From contig CAYTTV010000111.1 of NCBI GenBank assembly GCA_964440915.1, positions 1 through 5,390 on the forward strand: 5,390 nt of DNA. Reading direction: 5' to 3'. The translations under genes were made by a program, and so were the position numbers. This stretch comes from CAMPJM01 sp964440915. Its GTDB lineage: Bacteria > Bacteroidota > Bacteroidia > Cytophagales > Cyclobacteriaceae. How positions within the stretch are numbered: the first letter of the stretch is position 1; the number at the start of each line of letters is the position of its first letter. The notes under the pieces were generated by a model. That model searched no databases. It was not told where the DNA came from and saw only the letters and a list, made by a program, of their open reading frames with translations. This document shows positions 1 to 5,390 of this stretch, in pieces.

Positions 1-153
1 GTGTAAAGGAATTCGATTGCATGATCCCGGGTGTGACGTTTCTTGAAATATTATTTCGGGCTGGCGGGATACGGCAGGATAGTTTTTTCTCGCCTCTGTC
101 CTAATTTACTACCATATTCGATATTTCTTATAGATAATTAACCAACTTATCAC
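1..153 (+). promoter_or_regulatory. Leader upstream of the susC-like gene, presumed promoter region
   Basis: No gene is supported here. The leader turns A/T-rich from about position 100 to the susC start. The closest match I see to the Bacteroidota -7 element (TAnnTTTG) is TAATTTAC at 102-109. It fits only partly, and no clear TTTG-type -33 element lies about 19 bases before it, only a T6 run at 83-88. If it were used, the 5' untranslated leader would be roughly 40 bases. ATCCCG (24-29) is complementary to CGGGAT (65-70), but this is too short and too widely spaced to call an operator. A frame open from 3 to 104 could be the tail of an upstream gene, but its composition gives no support for that. 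The promoter position is inference. Confidence 0.25.
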
Positions 154-3100
154 ATGAAAAAAAGATTACAAAGTACATTTTGGACTTTCTGTGCTGCCGG
201 GCTTTTTACCTTGGGTACTAGCCCCGCTGTTGCAGGAGAGAAGGTGCTGCATCTAATATCTACAGAAGCTTATGCTGCTAATGCAGAGAAAGGTGAAGAG
301 AAAGCTCCATTGGACATTGCCGTGCAGGGCAAGATTACCGACATGGACGGTGAGCCTTTGCCGGGTGTAACCGTACTGATAAAAGGAACGACTGTCGGCA
401 CTACTACTGATTTAAATGGAAACTATACAATAGTAGTTCCAGATGAAAGTGCTGTTTTGATTTTTTCCTATGTAGGCTTTGTTTCTGAAGAGGTAACAGT
501 GGGCAATCAAAGCAACGTCAGTATTTCGCTTTTGCCAGATCTGAGAACCTTGCAAGAGGTTGTGGTAGTAGGATACGGAACGCAAAAAAGGTCAGATATT
601 ACTGGCTCTATAACCCAGGTGTCTTCTGAACAGATAAAGGCTATTCCTGTACAAAATGCTGTACAAGCCTTACAAGGCCGGGCTTCAGGGGTAGACATTG
701 TGACCAATTCTCGACCAGGAGAAATGGGTTCCATCCGGGTAAGGGGTGAAAGGTCCATTACCGCTGGTCAAGATCCACTATATGTTGTGGATGGTGTGCC
801 TTTGCAATCTGGGGGGCTTGAAGCTTTTAACCCCAATGATATTGAATCCATCAGCGTGTTAAAAGATGCTTCTGCCGCTGCTATTTATGGTTCACGGGCT
901 GCCAACGGCGTTGTATTGGTTACCACCAAAAGAGGGCAAACAGGAAGGGCGCAGATCACCTATGATGGTTCTGTAACCTTTGAAAGAATCCATGACCTTG
1001 CCCCTAACTTTAATGCGCCTGAGTATGCAGAATACCGTAGAAACGCTGCTCGTACTACTGGTGACTACCCAACACCTTATCCCAATCCCGCAGATGACTT
1101 TAGATATTTTAATTATGATCTAAATGCGTGGGAGTCCATTGCTGCTGGCTATACATGGGTAGATAAGGCTAACAGGGTTCCCGCGATGCGGCCTACCACA
1201 CCGGAGGAGCAAACAAAATGGGGTGTAAGTGAGGTGCCAGTTTATGACCCAAGTAAAGTGCCCACAACTGATTGGACGGATTATGTAGAAAGAACAGGTG
1301 TAATGCAAACGCATAACATCAGTGCTACAATGGGTACAGATAAGATTAAGGCCTATATTTCTGGTGGTTATCTGGATCAGATTGGCACCAATGTAGGACA
1401 AGACTACAAGCGATATTCTGGCTTGTTGAATCTTGAGGTAAAGCCTACTGACTGGGTTACCCTTGGAGGAACCATGAATGTGAGCTATGGCATTCAGAAT
1501 TATGGCTATTCTGCCGGTGGTTCAAGAGGTTCCAGGACGATCTATGAAGCGGCAAAAGGACAGTTGCCCTTTGCAGTGCCTTATGATAGTGACGGAAATT
1601 TTATCTATAATCCAGGAAGCTCCAGGATCTCAAACCCTATTTTGGATGGAGACCTTGTAACAAATGAAAGAACCAGCCTAAGGGCTTTTGGAAGTTTTTT
1701 TGCAGAATTTAAACTGTTGGAAGGGCTTAGGTACAAAGCCATTTTTGGCCCTGATCTGAGAAGCTATCGTAATGGACAGTTCCAAAGCGAAGAGTCAAGC
1801 TTAAGAGGTGGTGGTTCTGCCGATGCGACTAACTATGCCCGCTATCAACAAACACAAAATACTGCTTGGACCATGGAAAATTTGGTTTACTACGATAAGG
1901 ATTTTTCCGAAGATCATTCCATTGGCATTACCTTATTACAAAGTTCTTCCATGTCAAAATGGGAGAATTCGGATATGACGGCTACGGATTTACCTTATAA
2001 CAGTCAGCTTTGGTATAACTTAGGCTCAACTAATAAAGGCGCTTTGGATGGTTGGGGCTCTGACTATCAGAAGAGAACATTATTGTCGTATATGGGTCGT
2101 GTTAACTATGCCTTTAAAGACAAATACCTATTGACTGCCACAGGTAGATGGGACGGTGCCTCTGTACTTGCTTCGGGTTATAAGTGGGACTTTTTCCCTT
2201 CCGTTTCGGTAGGGTGGAAGCTGGACCAAGAAAGCCTGTTTGAGAATATATCCGCTATCAACGAACTAAAACTTCGAGCAGGAATGGGAACGGTAGGTAG
2301 TCAGGCGGTGGCTCCTTATACTACCCAAGGTCCATTAGTAGGGATTCCATATGTATTTGGAAGCACTCCAGCGAAAGGTTATGTCACTGGTAATCCAAAA
2401 GGGGCAAACAATGAACAAGGCTCCTTGCCCAATCCATATCTAGGTTGGGAAAAGACACAAACATGGAATGTGGCTTTAGATTTTGGTGTATTCAATAACA
2501 GAATCACAGGATCGATAGATTATTATATTGCTAAGACAAGTGATCTTCTTCTTGATAAAAGCCCATTGTCTGTTACCGGATATAGCAGCATTACCCTCAA
2601 CGTTGGGAAAACAGAAAATAGAGGATTGGAACTAGAATTGTCGACTGTCAACATAAGTTCACCCAATTTTCAGTGGTATACGGATATAAGTTTCAGCCGA
2701 AACAGGATGGAGATCATCGAACTTGTTGATGGCAAGCAGGATCTTCCTAATGAGGCTTTATTCATAGGCGAGTCTACCCGTCTTTTCTATGACTACAAGA
2801 AAATCGGCATATGGCAAATTGCCGATGCAGAAGAAATGCAGAAATTTAATGATAACGGCGCAGACTACGAGTTTGGGGATATTCGGGTAGAGGATGTCAA
2901 TGGAGATTATATAATTGATCTCAATGAAGATAGACGAGTACTTGGAAGCATGTTCCCGAAATGGACTGGTGGTATCACCAATACATTCGCCTATAAAAAT
3001 TTAGAGCTTTCTGCTTTTGTTTACACACGATGGGGGCATATGGTACAAGGCGGTGCGGTCGATATGGAAGGACAGTTTGCTTCCAGAAGGATAGACTATT

Positions 3101-3426
3101 GGACCCCCGACAATCCAACCAACGCTTATCCCAGACCTGACTACCTCAACGGTGGACAGCCAATACATTACTCTACCATGAATTATCAAGATGGGTCTTT
3201 TATAAAGGTAAGATACATTTCTTTGGCTTATCTTTTCCCCCAGCCGATCATAGAGCGATGGAATGTGAGCAACCTAAAAGTGTATGCTCAGGTGCTGAAT
3301 CCATTTTTGTATTCTAAAACAGATTTCTTAGATCCTGATACAAACTTTCAGATTGGCGGTACTAACCCAGGTGCTACCTCCATTACCTCAAGAAGTCTGG
3401 TGTTTGGGTTAAACTTAACATTCTAA
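154..3426 (+). CDS. SusC/RagA family TonB-dependent outer-membrane transporter
   Basis: This is the outer-membrane channel of a SusCD nutrient importer. It moves a ligand captured by the partner SusD lipoprotein into the periplasm, powered by TonB-ExbBD. The protein has 1090 residues, usual for the family. Residues 1-27 look like a Sec signal peptide (MKKR n-region, hydrophobic core, probable cleavage AVA|GE). A polar linker follows to about 55, then a carboxypeptidase-regulatory-like domain at about 56-130 (VQGKITD, GEPLPGVTV, TDLNGNY). The SusC TonB-box region LQEVVVVGYGTQKR spans 133-146. The plug is about 145-262, with the family signature LKDASAAAIYGSRAANGVV at 236-254. The rest is barrel, including LTATGRWDGAS from about 660, NVGKTENRGLELEL at 816-829, and a C-terminal strand ending in LVFGLNLTF with the terminal Phe expected by the BAM machinery. 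There is no STN domain, so FecI/FecR-type control is unlikely. The start at 154 fits the signal peptide; no Shine-Dalgarno is visible, as is normal in Bacteroidota. The frame is intact. The substrate cannot be inferred. The susD-like gene follows directly. Confidence 0.97.
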   Translation: MKKRLQSTFWTFCAAGLFTLGTSPAVAGEKVLHLISTEAYAANAEKGEEKAPLDIAVQGKITDMDGEPLPGVTVLIKGTTVGTTTDLNGNYTIVVPDESAVLIFSYVGFVSEEVTVGNQSNVSISLLPDLRTLQEVVVVGYGTQKRSDITGSITQVSSEQIKAIPVQNAVQALQGRASGVDIVTNSRPGEMGSIRVRGERSITAGQDPLYVVDGVPLQSGGLEAFNPNDIESISVLKDASAAAIYGSRAANGVVLVTTKRGQTGRAQITYDGSVTFERIHDLAPNFNAPEYAEYRRNAARTTGDYPTPYPNPADDFRYFNYDLNAWESIAAGYTWVDKANRVPAMRPTTPEEQTKWGVSEVPVYDPSKVPTTDWTDYVERTGVMQTHNISATMGTDKIKAYISGGYLDQIGTNVGQDYKRYSGLLNLEVKPTDWVTLGGTMNVSYGIQNYGYSAGGSRGSRTIYEAAKGQLPFAVPYDSDGNFIYNPGSSRISNPILDGDLVTNERTSLRAFGSFFAEFKLLEGLRYKAIFGPDLRSYRNGQFQSEESSLRGGGSADATNYARYQQTQNTAWTMENLVYYDKDFSEDHSIGITLLQSSSMSKWENSDMTATDLPYNSQLWYNLGSTNKGALDGWGSDYQKRTLLSYMGRVNYAFKDKYLLTATGRWDGASVLASGYKWDFFPSVSVGWKLDQESLFENISAINELKLRAGMGTVGSQAVAPYTTQGPLVGIPYVFGSTPAKGYVTGNPKGANNEQGSLPNPYLGWEKTQTWNVALDFGVFNNRITGSIDYYIAKTSDLLLDKSPLSVTGYSSITLNVGKTENRGLELELSTVNISSPNFQWYTDISFSRNRMEIIELVDGKQDLPNEALFIGESTRLFYDYKKIGIWQIADAEEMQKFNDNGADYEFGDIRVEDVNGDYIIDLNEDRRVLGSMFPKWTGGITNTFAYKNLELSAFVYTRWGHMVQGGAVDMEGQFASRRIDYWTPDNPTNAYPRPDYLNGGQPIHYSTMNYQDGSFIKVRYISLAYLFPQPIIERWNVSNLKVYAQVLNPFLYSKTDFLDPDTNFQIGGTNPGATSITSRSLVFGLNLTF

Positions 3427-3452
3427 TGCACAATAGAAAATATATCACGATG
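3424..3452 (+). promoter_or_regulatory. susC stop / susD start junction with two candidate starts
   Basis: The susC stop TAA (3424-3426) overlaps an ATG (3426-3428) that opens the susD frame, a TAATG arrangement compatible with translational coupling. A second in-frame ATG lies at 3450-3452, eight codons later. The second start gives a short, typical lipoprotein signal (MRKTALIIFMFLG). It is preceded by an A-rich stretch and by TATCAC at 3443-3448; the susC start is also directly preceded by TATCAC (148-153). Neither start has a Shine-Dalgarno. I favour 3450, but the sequence does not settle it. Either way there is no room for a separate promoter, so the two genes are co-transcribed. Confidence 0.55.
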
Positions 3453-5324
3453 AGAAAAACAGCATTAATTATATTCATGTTTCTGGGCGTTCAATTTTCC
3501 TGCAAGGATTTTTTGGAGGAAGAAATGGTGGCCACATTAACGCAAGATCGCTTCAAGTCCCCTGAGGGGATTGAAGAACTGGTGAACGGAGCCTACGAAG
3601 GGTTGAGATTCCATTTTAATTTTGAATGGTCTTATGCCTTGACCAACTATGGTACAGATGAATTTACCAATGGGGGTGGAACTAACCATGTAATATGGAA
3701 TACATATGCCCCTTCATTAGATCCGATGGAAACGGCAAATCTTGCCCCTCTTTGGGACAATATGTATGCCCAGATTAACTTATGCAATATAGGAATAAGG
3801 AATATTCCTGAAGTATTGCCAGAAGGAGAACTTAGGGATACCCGACTCGGAGAAGTGTACTTTATAAGAGGATTTGATTACCTGAAATTGGTTGAACAGT
3901 TTGGTGGAGTTCCCATATCGCTACAACCTATCGAAGGTGATGTAGCTGAATTTACTCGAGCGTCTGCTAAAGAGGTGTTTGAGGTGATCATCAGTGACCT
4001 CAGAAGGGCAGAATCTTTATTGCCTACAAGTCCTGCACAGCCAGGTAGGATTACAAAAGCAGCCGCGCAACATTTCTTGGCCAAGGCTTATTTGACACGC
4101 GCGAGCGAGTTGAATGTTGATTATTCTCCCAACGTGGCCACCGACCTAGACAGTGCTGCTTATTATGCCGAAGAGGTTATCAATAACTCTTCACATACTT
4201 TAGCTGCTGACTTTAATGATTTGTTTGAATACACCGCAGTAAATGGCGACAACGAAAACAATCCAGAAATTATACTGGCCGCACAGTTTGATAATAATCA
4301 GGCTTTGCTTGGCCGTTATGGCAACCGGATGCACTTATTCTTCTTGTCAGTTTATAATAATATTCCCGGTATGGTTCGGGATGTGGCCAATGGTAGGGAA
4401 TACCAAAGGTTGAAACCTACAGATTATGCCATGGACATTTATAATAGAGAGATCGATTCCCGTTTTTATAAAAGTTTTAAAACGGCCTATATTGCTAACA
4501 GTGGGAACATGCCTGTGTGGTCAGAAGATGATGCCCCTAGTCCTGACATGGTGGGGGAAAAGAGATTTGAACTAGGAGACACATCTATCATATATGTCGT
4601 CAACGAGCCGGATGATGCAAGATTTACGTATGATTACACCAATAGCTTCGGCCCTTATGTATTTGCAAGATATGCGTTCGACGAAGAGGGAAAACCTGTG
4701 ACCCATTGGACTGAGAGCAGATACCCAGCACTTTCAAAATATATTGATCCTTTCCGTGCTGGTTTCAACGATGAGAAAGGCACTCGAGATGGCATATTGG
4801 CTCGTTTGGGAGAGACTTATCTTATTGCTGCCGAAGCTTTAGGAAGGCAGAATAAGTATGCTGAAGCATTGGTTTACATCAATGCGCTACGTGAAAGAGC
4901 TGCTTATAAAGAGGGCGAGGAGAGAAGTGGGGTTTACCATTTGGCAGAGCAAGTTCCTTATGGGGAGGATGGCAGTACAGAAGCAGATATGGAGGTGACA
5001 GAAGATTATTTTACAGCCGGCACACCAGAAGCAGATGCAGAAATGTATCCAGCTGGAGTTGCTTCCAAGGAGGAGATGTTTGTCCATTTCATCTTAAACG
5101 AGCGTGCTAGGGAGTTGATGGGAGAGCTTCATCGCTGGATGGATCTGGCCAGGACGAAAACTTTGGTCACCCGAGCCAAAGCATTCAATCCACAAGCGGC
5201 AGCCAATGTGAGTGAAAAGCATCTACTGCGCCCAATTCCCCAAGAATTTATTGATGGGGTGTATAAAGATGGCAGGTTGCTAACCACAGAAGAAAAAAAG
5301 GCAATGCAAAACCCAGGTTATTAG
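3450..5324 (+). CDS. RagB/SusD family nutrient-uptake outer-membrane lipoprotein
   Basis: This is the surface-exposed, substrate-binding partner of the upstream SusC-like channel. In the family it acts as a hinged lid over the barrel and binds glycans or other oligomers. From the start at 3450 it has 624 residues (632 from the alternative ATG at 3426), at the long end for the family. Residues 1-17 form a lipoprotein signal ending VQFS, with the acylated cysteine predicted at 18. KDFLEEE follows, an acidic tail of the kind that directs Bacteroidota lipoproteins to the cell surface. The N-terminal SusD-like domain carries FIRGFDYLKLVEQFGGVPI at 138-156 and TPR-like helices (ITKAAAQHFLAKAYLTRA). 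The C-terminal RagB/SusD domain carries LGETYLIAAEALGRQ (453-467), LNERARELMGELHRWMDL (549-566) and LLRPIPQEFID (592-602), and ends in NPGY. An acidic segment of about 56 residues (487-542) separates the INALRER helix from the LNERARE motif. The frame is intact, with TAG at 5322-5324. The ligand cannot be deduced. The family call is very secure and the exact start is not. Confidence 0.95.
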   Translation: MRKTALIIFMFLGVQFSCKDFLEEEMVATLTQDRFKSPEGIEELVNGAYEGLRFHFNFEWSYALTNYGTDEFTNGGGTNHVIWNTYAPSLDPMETANLAPLWDNMYAQINLCNIGIRNIPEVLPEGELRDTRLGEVYFIRGFDYLKLVEQFGGVPISLQPIEGDVAEFTRASAKEVFEVIISDLRRAESLLPTSPAQPGRITKAAAQHFLAKAYLTRASELNVDYSPNVATDLDSAAYYAEEVINNSSHTLAADFNDLFEYTAVNGDNENNPEIILAAQFDNNQALLGRYGNRMHLFFLSVYNNIPGMVRDVANGREYQRLKPTDYAMDIYNREIDSRFYKSFKTAYIANSGNMPVWSEDDAPSPDMVGEKRFELGDTSIIYVVNEPDDARFTYDYTNSFGPYVFARYAFDEEGKPVTHWTESRYPALSKYIDPFRAGFNDEKGTRDGILARLGETYLIAAEALGRQNKYAEALVYINALRERAAYKEGEERSGVYHLAEQVPYGEDGSTEADMEVTEDYFTAGTPEADAEMYPAGVASKEEMFVHFILNERARELMGELHRWMDLARTKTLVTRAKAFNPQAAANVSEKHLLRPIPQEFIDGVYKDGRLLTTEEKKAMQNPGY

Positions 5325-5350
5325 TTAGTTGTTAGTTAATAGTTGTTGTT
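5321..5350 (+). repeat. Short TAGTTGT-type tandem repeat after susD
   Basis: The spacer after the susD stop is a degenerate tandem array. It has TAGTTGT at 5326-5332, TAGTTAA at 5333-5339 and TAGTTGT at 5340-5346, with a further TAGTT at 5322-5326 that includes the stop codon. It is G/T-rich with almost no C and leads straight into the terminator. It is probably neutral low-complexity sequence produced by slippage; no function is evident. Confidence 0.5.
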
Positions 5351-5355
5351 TTATT

Positions 5356-5390
5356 AGGAGCAGGAAGTCATCTTCCTGCTCCTTTTATTT
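5356..5390 (+). terminator. Intrinsic (Rho-independent) terminator of the susCD unit
   Basis: A perfect 12-bp inverted repeat, AGGAGCAGGAAG (5356-5367) and CTTCCTGCTCCT (5372-5383), encloses a 4-base loop TCAT. It is followed by a T-rich tail, TTTTATTT at 5383-5390. It begins 31 bases after the susD stop and should end or strongly attenuate the plus-strand transcript. The base run before the stem is T-rich rather than A-rich, so the hairpin does not look like an efficient terminator for the opposite strand. The window ends here, so I cannot tell whether genes downstream belong to the same locus through read-through. Confidence 0.92.

Noticed and set aside
26..31. CCCGGG palindrome and nearby GAATTC (10-15), possible cloning-vector junction or operator
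   Set aside because: Six-base palindromes are common by chance and the surrounding sequence does not resemble a polylinker or a defined binding site.
3..104. Open frame through the leader that might be the 3' end of an upstream gene
   Set aside because: It is only 33 codons, has no recognisable motif, and no hairpin follows its stop. Such a stretch is expected by chance at a window edge.
507..758. Antisense open frame of 83 codons within susC; similar antisense frames occur at 1120-1401, 3001-3189, 3878-4084 and 4887-5087
   Set aside because: Each lies wholly opposite a well-supported family gene, shows no recognisable domain, and is Cys/Ser-rich in the way expected of a shadow frame.
811..816. 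G6 homopolymer in the SusC plug region as a possible phase-variation tract
   Set aside because: Six bases is short for slippage switching, the frame is intact, and it is explained by the QSGGL codons.
1695..1701. T7 run in susC, with A7 runs at 157-163 and 5293-5299, as possible slippage sites
   Set aside because: All are ordinary Phe or Lys codon runs in intact frames; nothing suggests programmed frameshifting.
4460..4485. Inverted repeat CCGTTTT / AAAACGG with a 12-base A/T-rich loop inside susD
   Set aside because: It lies in coding sequence for RFYKSFKT, has a weak A/T stem and no T-tract after it. It looks like chance in Lys/Phe codons rather than a terminator or operator.
1..5390. tRNA, rRNA, CRISPR array, insertion sequence, attachment site, riboswitch
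   Set aside because: None seen by eye. Almost the entire window is occupied by two intact genes, and the leader is too short and unstructured to support such an element.

Overview
The window is a compact two-gene unit from a member of the Bacteroidota: a SusC/RagA-family TonB-dependent outer-membrane transporter followed directly by its RagB/SusD-family surface lipoprotein, closed by a strong intrinsic terminator. The phylum call rests on the SusC/SusD pair itself, which is essentially restricted to Bacteroidota, on starts without a Shine-Dalgarno sequence in A/T-rich leaders, and on the acidic tail after the lipoprotein cysteine of SusD. The moderate base composition and the style of the proteins would suit an environmental Cytophagales-type organism, but I cannot name a genus from the sequence alone.

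Layout: positions 1-153 are a leader with no supported gene, probably holding the promoter. Positions 154-3426 encode the 1090-residue SusC-like protein: signal peptide, carboxypeptidase-regulatory-like domain, TonB-box region, plug and 22-strand-type barrel ending in Phe. The SusD-like lipoprotein ends at 5324. Its reading frame opens at an ATG overlapping the susC stop by one base (TAATG, 3424-3428), but an ATG at 3450 gives a more typical lipoprotein signal and is preferred here. Positions 5325-5355 are a T/G-rich spacer with three 7-base repeat copies. Positions 5356-5390 hold a perfect 12-bp hairpin followed by a T-rich tail.

How they work together: in this family the SusD lipoprotein sits as a lid on the extracellular face of the SusC barrel, captures a glycan or peptide ligand, and SusC imports it into the periplasm with energy from TonB-ExbBD. 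The substrate cannot be read from this window, because no glycoside hydrolase, peptidase, sulfatase or regulator is present. SusC has no N-terminal STN signalling domain, so control through a FecI/FecR-type sigma/anti-sigma pair is not expected.

I looked for an undescribed system and did not find convincing evidence of one. This is an ordinary nutrient-uptake locus. Points for a second look are the alternative SusD starts, its non-canonical lipobox, an acidic insertion near its C-terminus, an EF-hand-like loop in SusC, and the repeats around the terminator.
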